From NCBI GenBank assembly GCA_025603075.1, contig MU626332.1, positions 1 to 64,000 on the forward strand: 64,000 nucleotides of DNA, given 5' to 3'. The position numbers and the translations under genes are program-made. The notes under the pieces were generated by a model, which did not search any database, was not told the DNA's origin, and saw nothing but the letters and a program-made list of their open reading frames with translations. Of this stretch, positions 10,542 to 20,294 are shown in pieces (the first letter of the stretch is position 1; every line of letters begins with the position of its first letter). Origin of the DNA: Neoconidiobolus thromboides FSU 785. Lineage: Eukaryota; Entomophthoromycota; Entomophthoromycetes; Entomophthorales; Neoconidiobolaceae.

Positions 10542-12901
10542 TATACTGGTATACTGTTATTACAAAATTTCACAATAAGAATACCAAAATATATCATTGT
10601 TGTACTTTCTAATTAAAAATATTAACTTGTGTATTATAAAAGTTATTATAGAAAGTTTGTAAGATAAGATAAGTTTAAGCAATGTGTATAATAATTTTTT
10701 TTAAAAAGTTTATTATATTAATTATCAATAAATATATACGAAAGTTAATACCAATTAAAGTATACATTTTTGAAGTATAGTTAAAATTTTAAAGATGATA
10801 TAAGAGTTATTTACACCACTCTAATAAAATGCAAGATGCTTAATATGCTTAATATGCCTAATATATGAGTTTAATTCTTATATCTAGAAAGCCAAGCTGG
10901 TCTATAAATCTCAATATTTTGGGGTTATAAACTTTACCAATGTATCTTTCAATGCCTTTGAAACATGTACATAACATTATTCATTAAACTATCTATATTA
11001 ATGGAATTAGCTTGAGCACATTTCCACTATCTACAGTTTAACCAATAAAATTTACCTGACTCCACTTATTCAATTGATCTAAAACCAGCCTTAAAGGAAC
11101 ACAGTTAAAATCATAACTATTATGGTTTAAGAATATTATTAAAGTGGTATTTAATCAAAAGCAGTTGCTTACTCTGAAATAATAGATCAAATTAGAAATG
11201 AGTAAAGTGGGTAATTTTAATCAACACAATTTTAAATAGATATAAAAACTAGATGATAATATAAACGTTGGATTTGAACTATCTCGAAGGTTACTTATAA
11301 CAAATATGATTTGAAAAATTAAAATTAAGATATTGAAGTAGAATATTTTATTGAGGTTATATTATACTTATTCAACTTAAAAATATCAACCTAATTTAGC
11401 TCTTATCGCGCATGTTTCTAAAATTAGTACGGCTATTATGGTTCTTTTGTGAATCTTAAAAGCGCCTATTTGAAGATAAAATTTCTACTAAAATAAAACA
11501 ATCTACAAGGATTAGTGTATAACAAATTTATTGTATAAATAATTTAAGTATAAAAACCACTGCTAATTATTTTAAAAAAGAAGTGGAACAGCTGTACATT
11601 TTAAAGAATGAAATTTATAACTAAAGTATAAAAATATTAAAAATAAATTATAATTTGAATGGTGCATATCTAATTTACCCTTAGTATAATTTAATTATTC
11701 TACTCCATAATTTTTATTTAGGTAATTTTATCTATATTATAAAAAATGCGAATAATCAAACATATCATATAACTGTTATTTTTTATTTTTTATCAAATAT
11801 ATACTCTATTATTACATGATTGTTTTTTATACTAATAAGATTATTTGTAACCTTCTATAGCTCTGTATTTCCATTGAGATTATAATTCCACCACCTGCTT
11901 TTCAACTACTCTGTCTAATCCGTTTAATACCTGGTTTATTTTTATTATACCTTCGACAATTAAAAATTCTATAATACTATTATACTATCTAACCATTAAA
12001 TGTTCCCCATGTTCAACTCCAGTTTAATGGCCATTAAAAAATAAAATAATATAATTCAATACTCACAACAAACTTGTATATTCTTAATTTCACTAAACTA
12101 TAATCTGTCTTACTTTTTTTTTAAATTGTTACTCTCAGCTTCTTATTAAAACCATCAAAGCTATCGTTTGAGAATAAAAGTCGAATTAAAGGTGTTAATG
12201 CAGAAAAAAAGAAGGACCTGTGCTTAAAAATAAAAATTAATTTATATCTCAGGGACTTTGATTTATTATAGTGCCTTCTATTAAATTCATATTGAGCCTT
12301 TTTCAAACCTCAAAATAGTCATAGGTTTTCAAGTATTCTATAAGTGAAAAATGAGAAATGGGAAAAGCAAGTTGGGAGGAGAAAGAACAGAAAAGAATAA
12401 GGGGATAAACTTTAGATAAGAGGTGAAATTTTAACTCAAGGACTCCTGTTTTCGACTCGAAAAAACTATACGGGCAGCTTGATCTTTTTTATACGAGTTT
12501 GCCCACAAATAATACTATGTAGTATGGAACAAGAAGAAGGAAAACTTTATTGGTGTATAATTCGTGAACATGGGCGAACAACCTAACGAAGGCTTGAGAT
12601 TAGGGAAAGCTATGGCTTGTTTGATTTAAAAATGATGACATGAAGTTACAGTTGAAGGATTTCTCATAATATATACTTTTACCATTATCATTAAACACTT
12701 AATCAAAACTACCCTTGTGAAGATTCAAAAGAAGCCTTTGGTGGTATAACTTAAAAATAAATGATTAAAAAAAAATATATTATTAAAGAATTTATCCTAT
12801 CTTTATTTTATTTTTAGTTTAGTTTAACAAAGGCCTTGCCTTTGGTTTTTATTCTTTGTTATTAGACAATTAAATAAGTTATAGAGAAATATAAAAATTG
12901 A
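10542..12901. other. Long intergenic, no supported gene
   Basis: About 2.4 kb. A slightly GC-richer patch at about 12350-12630 stands out from its surroundings but has no convincing open frame or RNA fold that I can name. Otherwise it is A/T runs. The small minus-strand open frame at 12121-12306 has no family features. Confidence 0.35.
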
Positions 12902-13591
12902 TTATGATAATAGATTTTCCATCCTAAGCTTATCATGTGATCCCTGGGTATTAGAGGAATTTGTTGCTGAAATATCACTAAACTCTGGTTTGTTATTTGG
13001 TGATATTGGTGGGAAACTCGAAGATGTTAAAACCGTTTGCCCTATACTGCTTTTAGCCCTTTCAACCATAAATTTCGATAAACTATTTAAAACCTTATTT
13101 GGCTGTCTATAAGCTTTGGAACTGCTGCGGAAACATTTTATATAAGAATAGTATTTGATGTTCTCTGATATATAAACTAAATCTTTAAAAGGATAGTTTG
13201 ATGGCATGGTTAAACTTTTAACGTCTTCTTCATAAAAATAGTTGACAATAGTGTAGCATTTAGAATCACCAGACTTTACTTTAATGGCCTTTTTTGTTAA
13301 CTTTCTTTGATTGATTAAAAAGTTTACGTTCATTCTATCTGAAGGACTGTCCAATATCTCCTGATAAATAAAGAATCCATTTTTAAGTTTAGAATTACTC
13401 CAGCACTTACCGTCTGTCCATCTTTTTATTCCAGACGAGTTTTCTTCGAATATCACTGTCTTACCATGAAATAATGTTGTTTTTTCATCCAGAGTTGGAC
13501 GCCTATCTAATAATTTAATTTGACCTAATCTTCCAGCTTCTGCGACTAAAAAAGAATCATAGACACTTTCGATATATCCTACAAATTCCAT
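12902..13591 (-). CDS. Gti1/Pac2 (WOPR) family transcription regulator, copy 2
   Basis: A 229-residue intronless protein, clearly paralogous to the genes at 5200 and 22575. It has GYIESVYDSFLVAEAG at the N terminus, the hallmark GIKRWTDGKCWSNSK with NGFFIYQE at about residues 60-80, and YTIVNYFYEEDV in the second WOPR half, followed by the P.NYPFKDL loop. The tail contains SFPPISPNN and ends in DKLRMENLL. Presumed nuclear DNA-binding regulator by family. A 17-bp perfect inverted repeat sits 60-200 bases upstream (13648 and 13773). Confidence 0.9.
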   Translation of the reverse strand: MEFVGYIESVYDSFLVAEAGRLGQIKLLDRRPTLDEKTTLFHGKTVIFEENSSGIKRWTDGKCWSNSKLKNGFFIYQEILDSPSDRMNVNFLINQRKLTKKAIKVKSGDSKCYTIVNYFYEEDVKSLTMPSNYPFKDLVYISENIKYYSYIKCFRSSSKAYRQPNKVLNSLSKFMVERAKSSIGQTVLTSSSFPPISPNNKPEFSDISATNSSNTQGSHDKLRMENLLS

Positions 13592-13647
13592 TACTAATTT
13601 AAAAGATTAAAATTTAATACTTTAAAATTGATCTGATGCCTATTTAT

Positions 13648-13789
13648 ATTCAAAAGATGTTCTATTTTTATAGATTATGTAAAAAATTAGTAAATTAAAA
13701 TTAAAATTGCTATAGCAATTCTATAATTGAATTTAAACTAAAGGACAATCTAGCCCTTAACAAATTATTTGTTAGAACATCTTTTGAAT
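13648..13789. promoter_or_regulatory. Inverted repeat upstream of WOPR copy 2
   Basis: ATTCAAAAGATGTTCTA (13648-13664) and its exact reverse complement TAGAACATCTTTTGAAT (13773-13789) flank a 108-bp spacer that itself contains a palindrome, ATTGCTATAGCAAT. The position upstream of a regulator gene suggests a possible protein-binding or cruciform site. This is inference. Confidence 0.4.
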
Positions 13790-14387
13790 CCATAAGTTAA
13801 TCTTATAGGTTAGAATTGGAAATTGGACAACTTAAAATATATTAAATGTAGAAACATTTAACCGGAATAAGTACAACCTAATACCAATTTAAGCAACAAT
13901 TCATATAAATTCAATTTATACGATTTATTTTGGGAATATCGATAATTTGGTTACTTAAGCTATATAGGTACTACTATTTAATCATTTCCACTATCCCCTT
14001 ACTGGTTAGCACTGTAAGTTAATGATTTCCATCAGCTGTTTCCAGAATTTATTTCTATTAATAACTTGATCACAAAAAGGAAATTGAAAAAGAATAACTT
14101 AAATAGCTATCGTAGTTAGAAATGAGTTTGTGTTACTTATAGACATTATCTTTTTATATATATTAGATTACTAGAAACATACCTGAGTAGTTCAAAATTT
14201 ACTACATTGTACTTGATTAGGTAAAAAATCATCTAAACAGGCTTAGGTTTTATCGGACTCTACTTAAATGATTTTCAATAGCGAAAATCCATATATAGTA
14301 TTGTCCGTGGTCCCCTGATCACATACAGACATTTATTAGGAGTTCTAAAACTGTTATTTAATAGTGGAAATAAATTCAAGGCATGAT
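13790..14387. other. Intergenic, no gene seen
   Basis: AT-rich sequence, no recognisable feature. Confidence 0.4.
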
Positions 14388-14484
14388 TAAGGATGTATTT
14401 TTACGTTCAAGAATTTTATTAACGCTTTTTCCACTTAAATAGCACTTAAGACAGAAAAAGTGATGAAACCATAAAAACATTTTC
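14388..14484 (+). mobile_element. TA-MITE copy 7 (degraded)
   Basis: AAGGATGTATTTTTACG start, inner TTTTTCCACTTAAATAGCAC and a mutated right end (AAAAACATTTTCA). Confidence 0.65.
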
Positions 14485-14540
14485 AATTAATTAAGAAACA
14501 GAATATTAAATGAATTTTTTTAATTCACTTTAACAATATA

Positions 14541-14637
14541 TGGGGGTGTTTTTTGATTTCATCACTTTTTTCATCTCAAGTGCTATTTAAGTGGAAAAAG
14601 TGTTAGTAAAATCCTTGAACATAAAAATATATCCTCA
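14541..14637 (-). mobile_element. TA-MITE copy 8, inverted relative to copy 7
   Basis: TGGGGGTGTTTTTTGATTTC...ATATCCTCA, full length with TA-containing flanks. It faces copy 7 across about 55 bp. Confidence 0.75.
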
Positions 14638-15254
14638 TATGGTGTATTCGGATTTTTTTATAAGTACTTTGATGCTTTTTAAAAACATTAAAATATAAAA
14701 TTACTTTGATTATCACGAAATAAGGCTATAATATTTACTTTCTTTTAAAATATCAGATATTTTTACTTTTTGTAACAAATTTCAATACATTCACATTACA
14801 AACCATAATATACAATCTGCCATCTATTCTTTTAAAATACTATATTGTTAAATATAGTATTTTATTAAACATCTTATAATTAAAGTAGGATATATGTAAA
14901 GTGTTGTAACTAAAGAGTAAGAAAAAAGAATCAAGCATAGCAACCGCTTTGTAAGAATATAGCTATAGCTTTATAAGCTTTTAAGTTCTTTTTTCAAAGT
15001 CAGATATGGAGTTTGAGAAAATAGTATAATCAAAAACAAGTAGCAGTATTGTCATTGGAGAATCTATACTGGTTAAACCAATATATTTACAGATTCAACA
15101 TAGATATGCTAAGTTATTAAGTAGCAAGTTGGTTTTTAACTAGTTTTCATTGCATAAAAAAGTCTTGGTATAAAAAGAGTGTTTTAACAATAACACTTTT
15201 TAGACCGATAATCTAAGTTTGATTCCTTTGCTTTATTATTGTTTCTAAGAACGA
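14638..15254. other. Intergenic, no gene seen
   Basis: AT-rich sequence with no recognisable feature, downstream of the truncated receptor. Confidence 0.4.
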
Positions 15255-15272
15255 TAATAAAACTAACAAGTT

Positions 15273-15843
15273 TTAAACTTTGTTATGAATCAACAATAGA
15301 AAAATAGAACTAACTATATTAAAAGAACAGAACGATATGAAGACAGTAGTCAAGAGGTAAAAGCTTAGCATGGAATCTTTATCAGCATGTGTCATTATAC
15401 AATAATAAATTGCTGTAAAAACAGCAGGACAGACACAAAATGTATAGGATCCAACAATTTTTATTCTTTTAATAACTACTCTAATTGAAGTTTTTATTTT
15501 CTTATAGATAACTGTCATTCAAATAGTTAGTATAAACTAAACTATTGCTATTACTATAATTGTTTTACCCATTAGACATATTTTTCAAATTAATTACTGA
15601 AATATCTTTAAATATCTTCCTATTCCTTAAGATTATCCTACAATATCCCATAAAAATCATAACAACATTCATTAAAACGACAATCATTATAATATAATAG
15701 TATGTTTTATTAGTAGAGAATATATTTAATAAAGGCATGTAGGACACTTTAAATTCAATAAAAGTAAACTCGCTATAATAAGCAATAAACAATACAAATA
15801 TAAATGATACTATTATAATATTCCAATGAACCATAATGTGCAT
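15273..15843 (-). pseudogene. 5'-truncated rhodopsin-like 7TM receptor (TM4-TM7)
   Basis: Two minus-strand open frames, 15843-15565 and 15518-15273, together match the second half of the intact receptor at 35985. They supply TM4, TM5 with the following GYCRIILRNR loop, then TM6, TM7 and the shared ending LLLIHNKV. The first three TM segments are missing; two MITEs (15898 and 16048) lie just upstream, where they should be. The two frames differ. An intron with a TACTAAC branch site (about 15592-15506) could restore the frame using a TATAAG acceptor, but that would skip a nearer AG. The C tail stops directly after HNKV. It is most likely a dead copy, less likely a very short expressed protein. 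Confidence 0.6.
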
Positions 15844-15897
15844 TTATGTTTTTTTCATGAATGGTAGCCAAACAATGCTTTAGTGATAATAAAGCTA

Positions 15898-15996
15898 TAT
15901 GATAATGTATTTTTTAGTTTAAGAGTTTTACTAACAATCTTTCTGTTCAAATAGCGCTTAAAAATGGAAAAAGTGATGAAATTAAAAAAACACCCT
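15898..15996 (+). mobile_element. TA-MITE copy 9
   Basis: ATAATGTATTTTTTAGTTTAAG start, inner AAATAGCGCTTAAAAATGG, end AAACACCCTA. Left end mutated. Confidence 0.7.
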
Positions 15997-16047
15997 ATAT
16001 GGTCACCTTAAGCTTTAGATTCGTCTGTTTAATGAAACGGTGCTATA

Positions 16048-16142
16048 TGGGACTGTTTTAGTTTCATTATTTTTCCATTTTTTAAGCGCTATTTGAACAG
16101 AAAGATTGCAGTAAAATTCTTAAACAAAAAAACACATCTCCA
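16048..16142 (-). mobile_element. TA-MITE copy 10, inverted relative to copy 9
   Basis: TGGGACTGTTTTAGTTTC...ACATCTCCA with TAxTA-type flanks; 51 bp from copy 9, forming another inverted doublet. Confidence 0.75.
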
Positions 16143-17463
16143 TATATTTTAATTTAATCACATATTATATATAGCAGCTCAATATATGGGTTTAAATTTT
16201 ATATACTATTTTTATTATAATATCTTCACTTTTTTATAGCTTTAATAAATCTAATATAATAAATTAATTAATGAAACACCAATTGATCAAATAATTCATG
16301 AAATGAAAAATAACAAAAAGTAAAAAGTAGACTACTATCATATTTATAGCAACTTTGTTTTTCATTATGTATACCACATGTCACTTTATACCCTCTATAA
16401 AATATACCACTAATCTATTGCTCTTGTAATATCGAAGCAACAATTAAAAATGGTGTAGCTTAACCGTAGTAAAACTTAGAGTTAGTAAAATGATAGGAAA
16501 TAAAAAAGACTTGTTAGAAATAAGAAAATCAAAAATTTTAGTCGACTAATATGAAATTAAACCAAAAAGATATCAAGTTAATAAATATTCTTATATATAC
16601 AGCCTAATAACAAAACAAAGAAATAAAGCTATACAAGGCTAAGATATAAATACTTTCTTTCTTTTAGAATTTTGTTAATCCTTTAGGCCACTTAAATTTT
16701 AGAAGATAGTAATTCAGTTAAACAAACTAAAATATAATTAATATGCGTTGATGCTGACTTCAATATGTCATAGACAAATGGTCTGTGGGCTGCTATTCTC
16801 ATTTGAAATACATGAAAAGTTATATATATTAGAATATTAAAAGATGAATATAAAATCAAAGGATAATGACTTGTAAATTTATAAAGAACTTTGTTTTTTC
16901 AATGTTTTTAAAAGAATAGCTAATTAAAATCAAAGTATTATACATTCAAAAGTTATTATTTGTAATATTAGACTTTTTATGTAAAGGTTGAAAAAGTCTT
17001 GAACTTTCAAAATAGGAAGCATGGGCATATATTATTATAATTTTTATGACAAAATGATAAATATGAGCATAATAGTTAAATTCACAAAAAACAAATATGA
17101 AATTTACTATAATTTATCTTACTTTAAAATGACACTTTATTTTGATATCACTTTTATTCATTAATTAAATGCTAATATCTAAATATAGACAAAGCTATGT
17201 TAAAACGCATTAACATTTTAAAAATTATTTATACTAAACTGACTTTACTTTTTATAAATTGTATATTTCAATACTTAAAAACTTATAATATTTATTTTAT
17301 TGTTTAGTTTATGATTATTTAAATTATTTTGAACTAATAAAAAAAATGCTGGTATGATGCGAAAAAGTATTTAAGATAAGCAAAAAAACTAACATAATTA
17401 AGAACAAGAAGAATAAGTAATTAATTAAACAAGAAACTTTAAAAGTACATATATATATATAAA
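16143..17463. other. Intergenic, no gene seen
   Basis: About 1.3 kb of AT-rich sequence. It ends with ATATATATATATAAA immediately before the next gene, a possible TATA element. Confidence 0.4.
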
Positions 17464-17508
17464 ATGAATTTTGCTTTTTTATTTTTTTATCTCTTATTCA
17501 TTTGTAAA

Positions 17509-17982
17509 ATGACCACTGAAACTAATAATTCCGAGTTAAACTTTCCAAAATATAAATTAGCTGGTGACCCAGAAGGTGACAACTATCTTGAAAGAGAAGG
17601 CGGGAACATACCTGAGGATTATTACAAGACATTCAATAAATTATCCGATATCTTTAATCAAGCTAAAGGAGATGGTATTTCAGCCTGGAAAAAATTTGTA
17701 CTTGAGGAAGGAAAAGAAGTGAGCAAAGAGAAATTAGAAGAGTTTGCTAACAAGCAAAGAAATCCAAAAGCCATCAAGGAACTCCATCATCTTTTGGTAG
17801 AAGAACTTGACATTAAGATTGAAAAACAAAGCAAAGAGGAGCGTGAAAAAGAAGAAAAAGCAGAACAAGAAGCTGGAGATAACTTTGGGTTCTTTTTTGA
17901 TCCAAACTTCCAAGCTATGGCTTTATACGACCAATGTGATCAATTGATTAAAAATAAGTTTAATGTTAATGATGACGAATAA
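17509..17982 (+). CDS. Uncharacterised protein, paralogue A of a local gene pair
   Basis: I do not recognise the family. From the ATG at 17509 the protein has 157 residues. An in-frame ATG at 17464 would add 15 residues (MNFAFLFFYLLFICK), which look like a signal peptide. I prefer 17509 because that Met aligns with the start of the paralogue at 19761. Shared features are an N-terminal KLAGD.EGD segment, a central F.KLSDIF...DGI..W.KFV helix pair, then a conserved NPKAIKELHHLL motif and a C-terminal FFFDP.F.A block. The middle is Lys/Glu-rich and probably helical. It is soluble and acidic if the shorter start is right. Intronless. Confidence 0.75.
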   Translation: MTTETNNSELNFPKYKLAGDPEGDNYLEREGGNIPEDYYKTFNKLSDIFNQAKGDGISAWKKFVLEEGKEVSKEKLEEFANKQRNPKAIKELHHLLVEELDIKIEKQSKEEREKEEKAEQEAGDNFGFFFDPNFQAMALYDQCDQLIKNKFNVNDDE

Positions 17983-18040
17983 GTATCCAGTTTGGATTTA
18001 ACCAAATTTTAGTATTAAATAAATTAATGTTTCTATTATA

Positions 18041-18139
18041 TGGGAGTGTTTTTTTTAACTTCATTACTTTTTCCATTTTTTAAGCACTGTTTAGCGGAAA
18101 AATTGTTAATAAAATTCTTAAACACAAAAATACATCCCA
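18041..18139 (-). mobile_element. TA-MITE copy 11
   Basis: TGGGAGTGTTTTTTTTAACTTC...ACATCCCA, 99 bp, TA on both sides. Lies about 60 bp downstream of paralogue A. Confidence 0.8.
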
Positions 18140-18357
18140 TATGTTCATTTTCTCATATTTTAAGCAATGATTTGGTTTAAATGAAAGATAATATGGGCTA
18201 ACAAGTGTATTCTGTAACATCGAACTTTATGTTCCATATTTGAATCTCATGATTTTAGTATAATAGTTTGAAAAGTTTATTTCGAACCTCTAATGCAGAT
18301 TATATAAAAATATATTACAGCTTTGACTACAATATAGTCATATGTAAATGAAACACA

Positions 18358-18459
18358 TGGGGATGTTCTTTTTGACTTCGTATCACCTTTTCTATTTTTA
18401 AGGACTACTTAAGTGGAAAAATTGTTAGTAAAATTCTTAAACACAAGAATAGATCCACA
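18358..18459 (-). mobile_element. TA-MITE copy 12
   Basis: TGGGGATGTTCTTTTTGACTTC...AGATCCACA with a recognisable inner region, moderately diverged. Confidence 0.7.
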
Positions 18460-18559
18460 TATACATAATATTTAAAACCCATAGGTTAATGTTTAATCAA
18501 ATATACAGTTGCCTAAATAAAACATTAAATAAATTAATATTTACATTATGAAGAACAAA

Positions 18560-18641
18560 GTCAATTTGGCCGAGCGGTCTAAGGCGTTGCACTTAAGATG
18601 CAATCTCGAGAGAGGCGTGGGTTCGAACCCCACAGTTGACA
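18560..18641 (+). tRNA. tRNA-Leu (anticodon TAA)
   Basis: An 82-nt gene with a long variable arm, as class II tRNAs have. The acceptor GTCAATT pairs with AGTTGAC and the D-loop is TGGCCGAGCGGTCTAAGGC. Anticodon stem TTGCA/TGCAA holds the loop CTTAAGA with anticodon TAA, and the T-arm is GTGGGTTCGAACCCCAC. No intron; the CCA end is not encoded. It reads UUA codons, which are abundant in this AT-rich genome. Confidence 0.95.
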
Positions 18642-18743
18642 TTTGAACTGTTCTGTTTGGTTTACTTTTTTATCAGCTACTATTGTAATACCCTTCTAAA
18701 CATCATATTTCTATACTGACGTTTTTGAACTTTAATCATAAAG

Positions 18744-18840
18744 TGAGAATGTATTTTTTGTTTAAGAATTTACTAATAATCTTTCCACTCGAATAGCGCT
18801 TAAAAAATGGAAAGTAATGAAATCAAAAAAAACATCCCTA
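18744..18840 (+). mobile_element. TA-MITE copy 13
   Basis: TGAGAATGTATTTTTTG start, inner CTCGAATAGCGCTTAAAAAATGG, end AACATCCCTA. Confidence 0.7.
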
Positions 18841-19095
18841 AATAGGAATTCTCATATTGTTTTAAGTTCTATCTTTGTGCTACAAAATCTTGCTATCCTT
18901 TATTATCTATTCTCTTTTTAAGCTTTTGATTACAACATTTAGCTTATTTCCTTCGGATGCTTAATGTATATTTCTGTTTTTTACATTAATCACTAAATGG
19001 TATTAACTTCAAATATACGGCTAAAAATGCTCAAGGATAAGATATAAGAATGAAAAAATAAGCGGATGTTAATAAAATAAAAATAAAATAACATA

Positions 19096-19196
19096 TGGGG
19101 ATGTATTTTTGTGTCTAATAATTTTATTAACAATTTTTCCACTTAAATAGCGCTTGAAAAATGGAAAAAATAATGAAGTCAAAAAAAACACTCCCA
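19096..19196 (+). mobile_element. TA-MITE copy 14 (complete)
   Basis: TGGGGATGTATTTTTGTG...ACACTCCCA, 101 bp, flanked by ATA/TATA. One of the best-preserved copies. Confidence 0.85.
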
Positions 19197-19760
19197 TATA
19201 CTCAAAATCCAAAATTTAAAAAGGTTATCTATAGATATTTCTATTAAAACGTCCAAGTAATAAATACAACTAGTCTAATAATTAACGAATATAAAGTATA
19301 ATAGTAAGCAACATCCGAATTTGCAAGTATATACTAATAACTTAGATCATATAAAGGAAAAACTTAAATCATCAATTTATACCAAGCCATGTTATTTTGA
19401 AGTGGTTCTGATCTTTATAGATATTAAATTTCAATTGTGCAGTGGTTAACCGCTTATTCTAAAACAAAAATTTGAAAGTTGAGCCAATTTAGCAGAATTA
19501 CTAACTTAGTGATTATAAAAACTACCGCTAACCAGTGATAGATAAAAATTAATACCTGTATTAAATTTCAAATCTATTTGTAAAATAGAATTTAGGTCAC
19601 ACTTCACTTTAGAATAACCAATAAACCCGCATCAAAATAACAATAAGAAATTGAAATGGAAATATATAATTTGTACTTTTAATCTATAAAAGTTGGACTT
19701 AAATAACGAGATTAAGGATATATAAACAAAATAAATCCAACAAATAAATTCTTAATAAAA
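19197..19760. other. Intergenic / upstream region of paralogue B
   Basis: AT-rich sequence with GGATATATAAACAAA about 45 bases before the start codon, a likely TATA box. No other feature. Confidence 0.4.
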
Positions 19761-20294
19761 ATGGAAGAAGAAACATATCAGTATATTGCACCAAGGTTTA
19801 AAATGGAGGGAGATATAGTCAAAGATAAACCAGAAGGTTATTATCTACCAGAAGATGGTAACAAGTATGTTGAGATTGCAAAGAAAGAGATGCCTACAGA
19901 ATTTTTTGCTTTATATAACCAATTAGCAGATTTATTTACTAAGAGTGGAGCTGATGGAGTAATAAACTGGGTCAACTTTGTAAAAAAAAATGGATTGATT
20001 TTGGATGATAATAAATTTGAAGTTTTTTTGAAACAACAAAGTCACCCAAAACAAGTTCGTGAGCTTCATCAATTTATAACTAAAGAGATTAAAGAGTTCA
20101 AAATTGATCAAGTTGAATCAGGGGAGGATAATAAAGATATAGAACAGATGAAACAAGATACGGATCCCAATGACCATTTTAACTTCTTATTTAGCCCTGC
20201 TCTTTATGCTACTGTTTATTTTGAACAGTTCTCTAACCTTCTTGAAAAAAGATTTCATCCTCAAGGGAAAAGTATATCTGATCTATTAAATTAA
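19761..20294 (+). CDS. Uncharacterised protein, paralogue B of a local gene pair
   Basis: A 177-residue intronless protein related along its whole length to the gene at 17509. Matching blocks are PRFKMEGD near the start, then ALYNQLADLFTKSGADGV followed by W.NFVKK, then QSHPKQVRELHQFI and a C-terminal FNFLFSPALYA.VYFEQ segment. No signal peptide or membrane segment is visible. I do not recognise the family or a function. The pair encloses a tRNA-Leu and four MITEs, consistent with a local duplication later filled by insertions. Confidence 0.8.
   Translation: MEEETYQYIAPRFKMEGDIVKDKPEGYYLPEDGNKYVEIAKKEMPTEFFALYNQLADLFTKSGADGVINWVNFVKKNGLILDDNKFEVFLKQQSHPKQVRELHQFITKEIKEFKIDQVESGEDNKDIEQMKQDTDPNDHFNFLFSPALYATVYFEQFSNLLEKRFHPQGKSISDLLN

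Noticed and set aside
10325-10597. 90-codon minus-strand ORF
   Set aside because: It spans a degraded MITE and AT-rich flanks with no family features.
12350-12630. GC-richer patch, considered as an ncRNA or decayed gene
   Set aside because: No stable fold, conserved box or open frame that I could support; left as unexplained intergenic sequence.
17464-17508. Upstream ATG adding a signal-peptide-like stretch to paralogue A
   Set aside because: The paralogue at 19761 starts at the position equivalent to 17509, and the extra stretch is an AT-rich leader. Not excluded, but less likely.
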